A stretch of DNA of 64,000 nucleotides from Streptomyces sp. ACA25 (GTDB lineage: Bacteria > Actinomycetota > Actinomycetes > Streptomycetales > Streptomycetaceae): assembly GCF_028200735.1 (NCBI RefSeq), contig NZ_JAQKPV010000002.1:434001-498000 (forward strand), in the 5' to 3' direction. Shown piece after piece: positions 28,710-37,432 of the stretch (position 1 is its first letter; every line of letters begins with the position of its first letter). The notes under the pieces were generated by a model. That model saw only the letters and a program-made list of their open reading frames with translations. It searched no databases and had not been told where the DNA came from. The position numbers were made by a program, and so were the translations under genes.

Positions 28710-29996
28710 ATGCCCTACGCAGCTACCGGGACCCCCCTCGCGCCGGGGACCCCCGCCCCGCCCGCACCCGCCGCTCCCCCCTCTCTCCGGAGCGGCACCC
28801 CGAGCTCGCCCCGGCCCCCGGTCCTGCGCATCAACCTCGCCCTGTTCGCCCTGGGCGTGGCCACCTTCGCCCTGCTGTTCTCCACCCAGGCCCTGCTGCC
28901 CGACCTCGCGGCGGCCTTCACCGTCCGCCCGGACCAGGCGAGCTGGACCATCTCCGCGGCCACCGTCGCACTGGCCGTGGCGGTGCTCCCGCTGAGTGTG
29001 CTGTCCGAGCGCTTCGGCCGGCGGCAGGTGATGACCGGCTCCCTCGCGGTGGCCGTCACGCTCGCCCTGCTGATTCCGTTCGCCCCCGGGCTGGGCACCC
29101 TGATCGCGCTGCGCGCCGCCCAGGGGGCGGCGCTGGCCGGCATCCCGGCCTCCGCGGTGGCGTACCTCTCCGAGGAGCTGGACAAGCGGGCCATGGTCGG
29201 CGCCGTGGGCCTGTTCATCGCGGGCAACAGCGTGGGCGGCATGAGCGGGCGGCTGCTGACCGGGTGGGTCGCCGAGGGCTGGGGCTGGCGAGCGGCGCTC
29301 GCAGCCGTCGCCGTCCTGTCGGTGGCCGGCGCGGTCGCGTACCGGCTGCTGCTGCCGCAGCCCAGAAACTTCGTACCCGGCACGCTCCGGCCCCGGGCGG
29401 CGCTGCGCTCGGTGGGCGGCCACCTGTCGAATCCGCTGCTGCGGCGGCTCTGCGTCATCGGACTGCTGCTGATGGCCGCCTTCAGCGCGGTGTACACAGC
29501 GATCGGCTTCCGGCTGGTGGAGGACCCCTTCAACCTCTCCGCCGGGCTGATCGGCTCCGTTTTCGTCATCTATCTGGTCGGCACCGGCTCCTCCTCGATG
29601 ACGGGCCCACTGGTGGAACGCCTCGGCCGGCGCGGTGCCCTCCACCTCGGCATCGGCGCGGTCACCGGCGGGCTGCTGCTGAGCCTCGCCGACCATCTCG
29701 CCGTGATCCTGCTCGGACTGGTGCTCATCACCGCCGGCTTCTTCTTCGGTCACGCCGTCGCCTCCTCGGCGGTCGGGCGTGCCGCCACCACGGACCGGGC
29801 CCAGGCCTCCGCGCTGTACCAGGTCACGTACTACCTGGGCGCGAGCGTGGGCGGCACCCTGGGCGCCCTGGTCTACCACCGCGCGCAGTGGGAGGGCACC
29901 GTCGCTCTGGCGCTGAGCGCCCTCGCCACGGCCGCCGGGATCACCCTCTACGCCACCCGCAAAGCCTTCATCGAGCGGCGCCTCGGGTCCGTCTGA
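28710..29996 (+). CDS. MFS transporter
   Basis: A 428-residue major facilitator with about 12 membrane helices after a 38-residue Pro/Ala-rich cytoplasmic start. The loop between helices 2 and 3 carries SERFGRRQVM, the family's G-x-x-x-D-R-x-G-R-R-x variant, and the second half has LVERLGRRGAL. It resembles inner-membrane exporters of the YnfM type. The divergent LysR gene probably controls it; the substrate is unknown. It converges on mgtE with 25 bp between stops. Confidence 0.9.
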   Translation: MPYAATGTPLAPGTPAPPAPAAPPSLRSGTPSSPRPPVLRINLALFALGVATFALLFSTQALLPDLAAAFTVRPDQASWTISAATVALAVAVLPLSVLSERFGRRQVMTGSLAVAVTLALLIPFAPGLGTLIALRAAQGAALAGIPASAVAYLSEELDKRAMVGAVGLFIAGNSVGGMSGRLLTGWVAEGWGWRAALAAVAVLSVAGAVAYRLLLPQPRNFVPGTLRPRAALRSVGGHLSNPLLRRLCVIGLLLMAAFSAVYTAIGFRLVEDPFNLSAGLIGSVFVIYLVGTGSSSMTGPLVERLGRRGALHLGIGAVTGGLLLSLADHLAVILLGLVLITAGFFFGHAVASSAVGRAATTDRAQASALYQVTYYLGASVGGTLGALVYHRAQWEGTVALALSALATAAGITLYATRKAFIERRLGSV

Positions 29997-30021
29997 GGGT
30001 CGGACACCCGCCCGGGGCTCC

Positions 30022-31347
30022 TCAGATGCCGAGGACGATCTTGGCGGTGCTGAAGTAGATGATCAGACCGGTGGCGTCCACCAGGGTGGTGACCATCGGC
30101 GCGGAGACCACGGCCGGGTCGATCTTCAGCTTCTTGGCCAGCAGCGGCATCGTGCCACCGACCGTGGCCGCCCAGGCGCAGATCAGCACCAGCGTGACGG
30201 CGACCACCACAGCGATGTCCAGACCGACGAAGGCCGATCCGACCAGCAGCCCGACCAGCGCGAGCATGCAGCCGAGCAACAGCCCGGTCCGGCACTCCCG
30301 CCAGATCACCCGGAGCAGATCGGACGTCCGCACCTCGCCGACCGCCAGCGCACGCACCGCCGCGGTGGCCGCCTGGGCGCCCGCGTTGCCCCCGGTCCCG
30401 ATGAGCAGCGGGATGAACAGCGCCAGTTGCGTCACCGTCTCCAGCTCGTCCTCGAAGGCCTGCGTGACACTGACGGTGAGGGTCGCGGCGACCAGCAGCA
30501 GCATCAGCCACAGCACCCGCGCGCGGGAGAGCTGGAAGACGCTGGCCGACATGTAGTGCCGCTCCAGCGGCTCGGCGCCGGACTGCCGGGCGACGTCCTC
30601 GGTGTCGGCCGCCTCGATGACCTCCACCGCGTCGTCGATGGTCAGCAGGCCGACCAGCCGGTCCTCGCTGTCGACGACGGGGAGGTTCAGGACGTTCGTC
30701 TCGCGCATCAGCCGCGCCGCGCCCTCGGCCGGGTCGGTGGCCCGCGCCCGCGGGGTCTCCGTTATGACCAGCTCGGCCACCATGATGTCGGGCTCGCTGA
30801 GCACCAGCTCCCGCAGCTCCACCACCCCGGTCAGCCGGCGTCCGGTGTCCACCACGGGGAGGGTGTAGATGGTCTCCGCCTGGGCTCCACGCAGCCGTAC
30901 GACCTCCAGCGCCTGGGCAACCGTCAGATGCTGCTGCAGGGCGACGGTTTCCGGCGTCATGTAGCGCCCGACGGACCCCTCGGGGTAGCCCAGCAACGCG
31001 GCCGTCATCTGCCGCTCGTGGGCGCTCAGCCCGGCCAGCACCCGCTTGGCGACCTTGGCCGGCGCCTCCTTGAGCATCCTGGCGCGGTCGTCCGGGTCCA
31101 TCCCTTCGACCAGCTCACGGAACGCCAGGTCGCGCAGTCCTTCGAGGATCTGCTGCTGGTCGACGGGATCGAGCTCCTCGAAGACCTCGATCGCCCGGTC
31201 CTTGTCGAGCAGGCGGAAGGAGACGACGGCGTTGACGGCGTCCATCCGCGCGATCTCGTCGGCGATGGAGTACGGGGGCTGGGTCTCCAGCCATTCCAGG
31301 GCGCCTGCGAGGTCGTGCTCCTCGAGCAGGCCGGGAAGGTGGGTCAT
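30022..31347 (-). CDS. mgtE: Magnesium transporter MgtE
   Basis: A 441-residue Mg2+ channel. The N-domain (superhelical, residues 1-125, with FEELDPVDQQQILEGL and RMLKEAPAKVAKRVLAGL) is followed by two CBS domains (about 130-250) that sense cytosolic Mg2+. The membrane part has five helices and the pore signature LLIGTGGNAGAQAATA with ALAVGEV. Length and layout are normal. The 299-bp region upstream contains two strong hairpins that could form a regulatory leader. Confidence 0.94.
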   Translation of the reverse strand: MTHLPGLLEEHDLAGALEWLETQPPYSIADEIARMDAVNAVVSFRLLDKDRAIEVFEELDPVDQQQILEGLRDLAFRELVEGMDPDDRARMLKEAPAKVAKRVLAGLSAHERQMTAALLGYPEGSVGRYMTPETVALQQHLTVAQALEVVRLRGAQAETIYTLPVVDTGRRLTGVVELRELVLSEPDIMVAELVITETPRARATDPAEGAARLMRETNVLNLPVVDSEDRLVGLLTIDDAVEVIEAADTEDVARQSGAEPLERHYMSASVFQLSRARVLWLMLLLVAATLTVSVTQAFEDELETVTQLALFIPLLIGTGGNAGAQAATAAVRALAVGEVRTSDLLRVIWRECRTGLLLGCMLALVGLLVGSAFVGLDIAVVVAVTLVLICAWAATVGGTMPLLAKKLKIDPAVVSAPMVTTLVDATGLIIYFSTAKIVLGI

Positions 31348-31385
31348 GACGGAACTACCCCCACGAGCAGAGTCAGATCACGGAC

Positions 31386-31413
31386 AGGGACATCTGCGCG
31401 CACGCGTGTCCCT
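31386..31413 (-). other. Hairpin B in the mgtE leader
   Basis: AGGGACA (31386-31392) pairs perfectly with TGTCCCT (31407-31413), with a GC-rich inner segment, 40 bases upstream of the mgtE start. Confidence 0.5.
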
Positions 31414-31478
31414 CCGCCGGGCCGCCCTGGTCAGGTACGGCCCGCCCCGGGATCCTCCGCGCGGCGCCACAGATGACT

Positions 31479-31512
31479 GGGAGGCTCGCTGCGCATCGCA
31501 GCACCACCTCCC
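31479..31512 (-). other. Hairpin A in the mgtE leader
   Basis: An outer stem GGGAGG/CCTCCC (31479-31484, 31507-31512) encloses an inner perfect stem GCTGCG/CGCAGC with a three-base loop. Confidence 0.55.
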
Positions 31513-31646
31513 GCCGTGTCGTTCCGCCGAAACCGTTCTTCAGGCTACACGGCTCCAGGAAAGATCAGTTCAACGGATCCACTGCACAGGATGCCCGAGA
31601 AGTGACCTTCGTGCGACGTGCCCCGCCGGTCGCCGCCGGACCGGCG

Positions 31647-32927
31647 TCAGGAGACGCGGCCCAGCACCAGAGGAGCGACCGGGACCGCTTCGCCGGCCGG
31701 GCCGATCCGCACCGCGTCGCCCTCCAGCGCGGCCAGCGCACCGGCGAACCGCTCCGGGGTGTCGGTGTGCAGCGTCAGCAGTGGAGCACCTGCCGTGACC
31801 GGGTCACCGGGCTTGGCGTGCAGCTCGACCCCGGCCCCCGCCTGCACCGGGTCCTCCTTGCGGGCCCGGCCCGCGCCGAGCCGCCAGGCGGCGAGCCCGA
31901 CCGCGTAGGCGTCCAGGTCGCTGAGCACCCCGGACGCCGGGGCCGGCACCACATGCCGCTCGCGGGCCACCGGGAGGGCCGCGTCCGGGTCGCCGCCCTG
32001 CGCGGTGATCATGCGCCGCCAGTGGTCCATGGCGGTACCGTCCGCCAGGGCCCGCTCGGGATCGGCGTCGCGCAGGCCGGCTGCGTCCAGCATCTCCCGG
32101 GCCAGCGCCAGAGTCAGCTCGACGACATCATCCGGCCCTCCCCCGGCCAGCACCTCCACGGATTCCCGGACTTCCAGGGCGTTGCCGGCCGTGCGGCCGA
32201 GCGGGGTGGACATGCCGGTGAGCAGTGCCACGGTCCGCACCCCGTGGTCGGCGCCCAGGCCCACCATGGTGGCTGCCAGCTCCCGGGCGTCCGTCAGGTT
32301 CTTCATGAAGGCGCCGGAGCCGACCTTGACGTCCAGCACCAGTGCCCCGGTGCCCTCGGCGATCTTCTTGCTCATGATGGAGCTGGCGATCAGCGGGATG
32401 GACTCCACGGTGCCGGTGACGTCCCGCAGGGCGTACAGCTTGCGGTCGGCCGGGGCCAGCCCGTCGCCGGCGGCGCAGATGACGGCTCCCGCGTCGTCGA
32501 GAACGGCCAGCATTTCCTCGCGCGAGAGCCGGGCCCGCCAGCCGGGGACGGACTCCAGCTTGTCGAGGGTGCCGCCGGTGTGACCCAGCCCGCGGCCGGA
32601 GAGCTGCGGCACGGCCGCGCCACAGGCCGCGACGAGCGGGGCGAGCGGCAGCGTGATCTTGTCGCCGACGCCGCCCGTCGAATGCTTGTCCGTCGTCGGG
32701 CGCCGCAGCGCGGAGAAGTCCATCCGCTCACCGGAGGCGATCATGGCTGCGGTCCAGCGGGCGATCTCGGCCCGGTCCATGCCGTTGAGCAGGATGGCCA
32801 TGGCCAGTGCCGACATCTGCTCGTCGGCGACCTCACCCCGGGTGTAGGCGTCGATCACCCAGTCGATCTGCTCCGGCCCGAGCCGCCCCCGGTCGCGCTT
32901 GGTACGGATGACGGAGATGACGTCCAT
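31647..32927 (-). CDS. deoA: Thymidine phosphorylase
   Basis: A 426-residue pyrimidine-nucleoside phosphorylase: (deoxy)uridine or thymidine plus phosphate gives base and (deoxy)ribose-1-phosphate. Signature TDKHSTGGVGDKITL (about residue 79), VPQLSGRGLGHTGGTLDKLES (phosphate and nucleoside site, about 110, given here with its 20-residue core from P to E), VGSGAFMK and ARELAATMVGLG; the C-terminal domain is complete. It is the last gene of the transporter operon, 11 bp after cdd, so uptake, deamination and phosphorolysis of pyrimidine nucleosides are made together. Confidence 0.95.
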   Translation of the reverse strand: MDVISVIRTKRDRGRLGPEQIDWVIDAYTRGEVADEQMSALAMAILLNGMDRAEIARWTAAMIASGERMDFSALRRPTTDKHSTGGVGDKITLPLAPLVAACGAAVPQLSGRGLGHTGGTLDKLESVPGWRARLSREEMLAVLDDAGAVICAAGDGLAPADRKLYALRDVTGTVESIPLIASSIMSKKIAEGTGALVLDVKVGSGAFMKNLTDARELAATMVGLGADHGVRTVALLTGMSTPLGRTAGNALEVRESVEVLAGGGPDDVVELTLALAREMLDAAGLRDADPERALADGTAMDHWRRMITAQGGDPDAALPVARERHVVPAPASGVLSDLDAYAVGLAAWRLGAGRARKEDPVQAGAGVELHAKPGDPVTAGAPLLTLHTDTPERFAGALAALEGDAVRIGPAGEAVPVAPLVLGRVS

Positions 32928-32938
32928 GGGTGTGGTCC

Positions 32939-33346
32939 TCAGTTCGGGTGCCGCGGGCCGCCGTGGGCCCCGAACGCCTGCGGAAGCAGCTCGGCCAGGG
33001 TGCGGATGCCTTCGGGGGTGTCGAGCAGCAGCTGTGGTCCTCCGTGCTCGAGGAGGAGCTGGCGGCAGCGGCCGCACGGGGTGATGGTCTCGCCCTGCCC
33101 GTCGCAGCAGGTGAAGTGGGTGAGCCGGCCGCCGCCGCCGGCGTGCAGCGCGGACACCAGGCCGCACTCCGCGCACAGCCCCAGCCCGTAGGAGGCGTTC
33201 TCCACGTTGCAGCCGGTGACCAGCCGCCCGTCGTCCACCCGGGCGGCGGCGCCCACCGGGTAACGCGAGTAGGGGGCGTACGCCCGCGACATGACCTCCC
33301 GGGCCGCCGTCCGCAGGGCCTCCCAGTCCGGTTCGGGGGCCGTCAT
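32939..33346 (-). CDS. cdd: Cytidine deaminase
   Basis: A 135-residue homotetrameric-type cytidine deaminase making (deoxy)uridine from (deoxy)cytidine. Zinc ligands are Cys 58 (CAECGLVSA) and Cys 91 and Cys 94 (PCGRCRQ); the proton-shuttling Glu is 60, and CNVENASYG (46-54) binds the ribose. The ATG overlaps the stop of the upstream permease (ATGA). Its product feeds deoA directly. Confidence 0.96.
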   Translation of the reverse strand: MTAPEPDWEALRTAAREVMSRAYAPYSRYPVGAAARVDDGRLVTGCNVENASYGLGLCAECGLVSALHAGGGGRLTHFTCCDGQGETITPCGRCRQLLLEHGGPQLLLDTPEGIRTLAELLPQAFGAHGGPRHPN

Positions 33347-34629
33347 GTTCCCTGCCCTCTCCGATACGGCTTCCCGATCGCTCTCGGCACCCGCAATCGC
33401 TGGGAGAACAGCGCGAGCACAACCAGCGTGGTGATGTACGGGCTGGCGGTGACGAGCTCCAGCGGCATCGTGTCGGTGGAGGCGTACCAGAGGTAGAGCA
33501 GGACCGCGAGCGAGCCGTTGATGACGGCCGCCGCCCGCTTGGCCCGGACGAACTGCCACACCGCGACCGCCGCCAGGGCGACGGCGAAGAGCAGCAGCAT
33601 GGCGTGCACCGTCGGGCCGCCGCCGCGGATCTGCAGGGCGTCCATGAAGCCGAACAGCCCGGCGCCCAGTGCGACCCCGCCGGGCCGCCAGTTGCCGAAG
33701 ATCATGGTGGCCAGGCCCAGGTAGCCGCGGCCGCCGGTCTGGCCGTCCTGGTACATCCGGATGAAGACGGCGAGGTAGGCCCCGCCGAGCCCGGCCAGGC
33801 CGCCCGAGATCGCCAGTGCCAGGTACTTGTAGAGGTAGACGTTGACGCCGAGCGACTCGGTGGCCGTCGGGTTCTCGCCGCAGGACCTCAGCCGCAGCCC
33901 GAAGGGCGTGCGCCACAGCACGAAGTAGGTGCCGACGAACAGCAGCACCGCCAGCAGCGTCAGCCAGGACACATTGGTCACCGCCGCACCGGCGATGCCC
34001 GCGGCGTCCGAGACCAGGAACCAGTCCTGGGCGGAGAGGGTGGCGAGCCAGTCGGACAGCAGGGGCACCGAGAAGTTGTCCATCGCGTCCATCCGCGGGG
34101 ACTGCTTGTCGTTGCCGCCGGCCGCGGACGCCGGGCCCTCGGCGAACCACTGCTTGGCGAGGAACTGCACCACGCCGAGCGCCAGGATGTTGATGGCGAC
34201 ACCGGAGACGATGTGGTCCACCCCGAAGGTGACGGTGGCCACCGCGTGCACCAGCCCGCCGAGAACGCCGCCCACTATCCCGGCGACCACCGCAGCCCAG
34301 GGACCGTACTGCCAGCCGGCCCAGCCGGCGGCGAACAGCCCGAGCATCATCATGCCCTCGAGGCCGATGTTGATGACCCCGGCCCGCTCCGCCCAGAGGC
34401 CACCGAGGCCCGCGAGGCCGATCGGCACCGCGAGGCCCAGGGCGCTGGCCCACTGCCGGGTTTCGGTGAGGCTCCCGGTGTCGGTGATCATCCGGACCAC
34501 GGACAGCAGCACCAGGCCTGCCGCGACCAGCAGCAGGATCGCCGGCAGACCGAGCTTCCGGCGGCCCTTGCCGTTCTTCCGCTCCTCGGGCCGCAGGCGC
34601 TGGGCGAGGGTGGTAAGAGTCGTGGTCAC
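33343..34629 (-). CDS. Nucleoside ABC transporter permease 2
   Basis: A 428-residue BPD_transp_2 (RbsC/LivH-type) permease with an N-terminal cytoplasmic segment and eight to ten helices. Typical segments are AERAGVINIGLEGMMMLGLF (about 99), DHIVSGVAINILALGVVQFL, RSCGENPTATESLGVNVYLY (the cytoplasmic coupling helix) and SGGLAGLGGAYLAVF. GTG 34629 overlaps the stop of permease 1 and its own stop overlaps cdd, so translation is coupled throughout. With permease 1, the ATPase and BMP it forms a NupABC/BmpA-type nucleoside importer. Confidence 0.92.
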   Translation of the reverse strand: MTTTLTTLAQRLRPEERKNGKGRRKLGLPAILLLVAAGLVLLSVVRMITDTGSLTETRQWASALGLAVPIGLAGLGGLWAERAGVINIGLEGMMMLGLFAAGWAGWQYGPWAAVVAGIVGGVLGGLVHAVATVTFGVDHIVSGVAINILALGVVQFLAKQWFAEGPASAAGGNDKQSPRMDAMDNFSVPLLSDWLATLSAQDWFLVSDAAGIAGAAVTNVSWLTLLAVLLFVGTYFVLWRTPFGLRLRSCGENPTATESLGVNVYLYKYLALAISGGLAGLGGAYLAVFIRMYQDGQTGGRGYLGLATMIFGNWRPGGVALGAGLFGFMDALQIRGGGPTVHAMLLLFAVALAAVAVWQFVRAKRAAAVINGSLAVLLYLWYASTDTMPLELVTASPYITTLVVLALFSQRLRVPRAIGKPYRRGQGT

Positions 34630-35729
34630 GAGGCCACCTCCGCGGTCTTGTTGCTGCGGGCGGCAGCGGCGAGCTGCGCTCCGACCATGTGCTGCTGGCG
34701 CCGCATGCCCCAGCGGCGCACCAGTTCGTAGGCGATCACCACGGAGAGCACGATGATGCCCTGCATGACACCCACGATCTCCTGGTTGTAGCCCTCGAAG
34801 TTCAGCCGGCCGCCGGTGCGCTCCAGGAAGCCCCAGAGCAGGGCGGCGAAGGCCATGCCCACCGCGTTGTTGCGGCCGAGCAGCGCGATGGCGATCCCCA
34901 TGAAGCCGATGCCCGCGGGGAAGTTGTTGCCGAAGTTGCCCGAGTCGTTGAGCAGGGTCGGCATGCCGACGAGCCCGGCCACCGCTCCGGACAGCAGCAT
35001 GGCGGTGATCACCGTGCGCTTGACGCTGACGCCGCTGGCCTGGGCCGCGGTGTCGGACTGCCCGACGGCCCGCAGGTCGTAGCCGAAGCGGGTGCGGTTG
35101 AGGAAGAACCAGTAGGCGATGCCGGCCGCGATCGCGAGCGTGATCGTGCCGTAGATCGTGCCGGCCTCCGTGGGTATCCGGAAGAACATGCCGGAGTCCG
35201 GGATGTGCGGCGTGTGCACGATGTTCTGGGTGCGCTCGGCGAGCCGGCCCTCGTGCAGGAAGTAGCCGATGAGGGCGCCGCCGATGGCGTTCAGCATGAT
35301 CGTGGTGATCACCTCGCTGACCCCGCGGCTGGCTTTCAGGTAGCCCGCGATGCCCGCCCACAGCGCGCCGACCACCATGCCGGTCAGCAGGATCAGCGGT
35401 ATCTGCACCAGACCGGTCAGGGTCATGGCGCCGCCCACCACCGCGGCGAAGAACGCGGCGACCTGGTACTGCCCGTCCACACCGATGTTGAAGAGGTTCA
35501 TCCGGAAGCCGATGGCGACGGCAACCGCGGACAGGTAGTAGGGGATCGCCTTGTTGATGATCCAGACCTGGCTGTCGCTCTTGATGCCGTAGTCGAACAT
35601 CACCGCGAAGGCGTGGAACGGGTTCTGCCCGGTCGTCAGCATGACGAGCGAGATGATCACGAAGGAGGTCGCGAGGGCCAGCGCCGGAGCGGCGAGCCCC
35701 AGGACCAGCTTCTCCTTGTCGAGCTTCAC
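34626..35729 (-). CDS. Nucleoside ABC transporter permease 1
   Basis: A 367-residue membrane permease of the same family as permease 2. Segments typical of the nucleoside branch are IGFRMNLFNIGVDGQYQVAA (about 73), KASRGVSEVITTIMLNAIGG (about 132), AVGQSDTAAQASGVSVKRTV (coupling helix, about 217) and GIGFMGIAIALLGRNNAVGM. The GTG start overlaps the ATPase stop and its stop overlaps permease 2, both as GTGA. Confidence 0.92.
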   Translation of the reverse strand: MKLDKEKLVLGLAAPALALATSFVIISLVMLTTGQNPFHAFAVMFDYGIKSDSQVWIINKAIPYYLSAVAVAIGFRMNLFNIGVDGQYQVAAFFAAVVGGAMTLTGLVQIPLILLTGMVVGALWAGIAGYLKASRGVSEVITTIMLNAIGGALIGYFLHEGRLAERTQNIVHTPHIPDSGMFFRIPTEAGTIYGTITLAIAAGIAYWFFLNRTRFGYDLRAVGQSDTAAQASGVSVKRTVITAMLLSGAVAGLVGMPTLLNDSGNFGNNFPAGIGFMGIAIALLGRNNAVGMAFAALLWGFLERTGGRLNFEGYNQEIVGVMQGIIVLSVVIAYELVRRWGMRRQQHMVGAQLAAAARSNKTAEVAS

Positions 35730-37309
35730 GCGGCGTCACCCTTCTGCCCGCCGGTCGCACCGGTCATCGCGGTACCCAACTCCTCCGGTGTGACGGTGGC
35801 GGGATCGGCGTCGGTGACGAGCCGGCCCCGGTACATGACGCGCAGGCTGTCGGAGAGTCCGATCAGTTCGTCCAGGTCCGCCGAGATCAGCAGCACCGCG
35901 AGCCCTTCCCGGCGGGCGTGGCGGATCTGGTCCCAGATCTGGGCCTGGGCGCCGACATCCACCCCTCGGGTGGGGTGGGCGGCGACCAGCACCTTGGGGT
36001 GGTGGCTCATCTCCCGGCCGACGATCAGTTTCTGCTGGTTGCCGCCGGACAGGCTGGCGGCGGTGACGTCGATCCCGGGGGTCCGGACGTCGTACTCGCT
36101 GACTATCCGCTCGGTGTCCCGGCGGGCGTCCTTCGCGGTCAGCCACGGCCCGCGGCTGTTGGGCCGCTGCGTGATGTGGCCGAGCATGCGGTTCTCCCAC
36201 AGCGGTGCGGTCAGCAGCAGCCCGTGCCGGTGCCGGTCCTCCGGGATGTACCCGATGCCGCTCTCCCGGCGCCGGCGGGTGGGGGCCCGGGAAATGTCGG
36301 TGCCGTCCAGCTCGATCCGGCCTTCGTCCGGCGTCCGCATCCCCATGATCGCTTCGACCAGCTCGGACTGGCCGTTGCCCTCGACCCCGGCGATGCCCAG
36401 CACCTCGCCCTTGTGGATCGTGAAGTCGATGTCGGCCAGCACCTCGCGGACGACCCCCTCGGCGTCCGTACCGGACAGGCAGAGCCCGGCGACCGTCAGC
36501 AGTGGGACGTCCGTGACCGTGGACTCGCGGGTCTCGGGCACCGGCAGCTCGCTGCCGACCATGAGCTCGGCGAGCTGCCTGGGCGTGGTGTTCCCCGGGA
36601 CCACCGAGGCCACCGTCGTGCCCCGCCGGATGACGGTGATCTCGTCCGCGACGGACAGCACCTCGCCCAGCTTGTGCGAGATGAAGAGGACGGTCAGCCC
36701 TTCGGCCTTCAGCTCCCGCAGGTTCGCGAAGAGCGCGTCCACCTCGTGCGGCACCAGCACGGCCGTCGGCTCGTCCAGGATGAGCGTGTGCGCCCCCCGG
36801 TAGAGGACCTTGAGGATCTCCACCCGCTGCCGGTCGGCGACGCCGATCTCCTCGACCAGCACGTCCGGCCGCGCGTTCAGGCCGTACGCGTCGGAGATCC
36901 GCATGATCTCCCGGCGGGCCGCTGCCCCGATGCCGTGGAGCTTCTCCGCGCCCAGGACGATGTTCTCCTGGACCGTGAGGTTGTCGGCCAGCATGAAGTG
37001 CTGATGCACCATGCCGATGCCGCGGGCGATGGCATCGGCGGGCGAACCGAAGACCACGGAGTCGCCGTCCACCGTGATCGTCCCCTCGTCCGGCTTCTGC
37101 ATGCCGTAGAGGATCTTCATCAGGGTGGACTTGCCGGCGCCGTTCTCACCGATGAGTGCGTGCACGGTGCCGCGGCGCACGGTGATGTCGATGTCGTGGT
37201 TCGCCACGACGCCGGGGAAACGCTTGGTGATGCCGCGCAGCTCGACGGCCGGCAGGCCGCCGTCCGCGGGGCTTTCTGGGGCTGCGATGACGCACTCTCC
37301 TCGGGGCAT
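35726..37309 (-). CDS. Nucleoside ABC transporter ATPase (two cassettes)
   Basis: A 527-residue tandem ATPase of the RbsA/NupO class. The first cassette has Walker A GENGAGKSTLMK and Walker B LILDEPTAVL. The second has the degenerate GVEGNGQSELVEA in place of Walker A, then LSGGNQQKLIVGREM and VLVAAHPTRGVD, normal for this class. The start is uncertain. ATG 37309 (used here) and GTG 37318 have no ribosome site, while GAGGAGA lies correctly spaced before an in-frame ATC at 37288. Operator 4 and an adjoining TACGGT box lie about 45-60 bases upstream. It is the first gene of the operon. Confidence 0.9.
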   Translation of the reverse strand: MPRGECVIAAPESPADGGLPAVELRGITKRFPGVVANHDIDITVRRGTVHALIGENGAGKSTLMKILYGMQKPDEGTITVDGDSVVFGSPADAIARGIGMVHQHFMLADNLTVQENIVLGAEKLHGIGAAARREIMRISDAYGLNARPDVLVEEIGVADRQRVEILKVLYRGAHTLILDEPTAVLVPHEVDALFANLRELKAEGLTVLFISHKLGEVLSVADEITVIRRGTTVASVVPGNTTPRQLAELMVGSELPVPETRESTVTDVPLLTVAGLCLSGTDAEGVVREVLADIDFTIHKGEVLGIAGVEGNGQSELVEAIMGMRTPDEGRIELDGTDISRAPTRRRRESGIGYIPEDRHRHGLLLTAPLWENRMLGHITQRPNSRGPWLTAKDARRDTERIVSEYDVRTPGIDVTAASLSGGNQQKLIVGREMSHHPKVLVAAHPTRGVDVGAQAQIWDQIRHARREGLAVLLISADLDELIGLSDSLRVMYRGRLVTDADPATVTPEELGTAMTGATGGQKGDAA

Positions 37310-37352
37310 AAGGAGCACGGCCGATGGGGACAGCTGACGGTATCGCGCAGGG

Positions 37353-37358
37353 ACCGTA
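37353..37358 (-). promoter_or_regulatory. -10 box of the nucleoside ABC operon
   Basis: TACGGT on the minus strand, directly abutting operator 4. A start point near 37346 would give a leader of about 37 bases. Confidence 0.5.
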
Positions 37359-37370
37359 CTACGCGCGTAG
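37359..37370. promoter_or_regulatory. Nucleoside-regulon operator 4 (ABC operon)
   Basis: Perfect CTACGCGCGTAG, immediately upstream of the TACGGT box and downstream of the bmp terminator. Confidence 0.8.
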
Positions 37371-37380
37371 CGTTCTGCTG

Positions 37381-37418
37381 CCGGGCCCGGTGAGGAGCGT
37401 GCTCCTCACCGGGCCCGG
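37381..37418 (-). terminator. Terminator between bmp and the ABC operon
   Basis: A perfect 18-bp inverted repeat (CCGGGCCCGGTGAGGAGC, 37381-37398, complement 37401-37418) with a two-base loop, 14 bases beyond the bmp stop. With the separate promoter at 37353 it allows the binding protein to be made in excess over the transporter. Confidence 0.85.
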
Positions 37419-37432
37419 GTGGTGCGAGGCGA

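Larger units (their letters stand above)
31348..31646 (-). promoter_or_regulatory. Intergenic region between deoA and mgtE
   Basis: I see no gene in these 299 bases. They contain the 3' flank of deoA, two strong hairpins (31479-31512 and 31386-31413) and no clear ribosome binding site for mgtE. The sequence does not obviously match the M-box or other Mg2+ riboswitch cores I know. Confidence 0.4.

Noticed and set aside
31348-31520. M-box (Mg2+ riboswitch) upstream of mgtE
   Set aside because: The hairpins are real, but I cannot align the conserved M-box core, so I report structure only.
34689-36803. Long plus-strand frame across the nucleoside ABC operon
   Set aside because: Composition is antisense-like (His/Gln/Gly/Asp-rich), with no recognisable domain and no ribosome site, and the opposite strand holds clear ABC genes.
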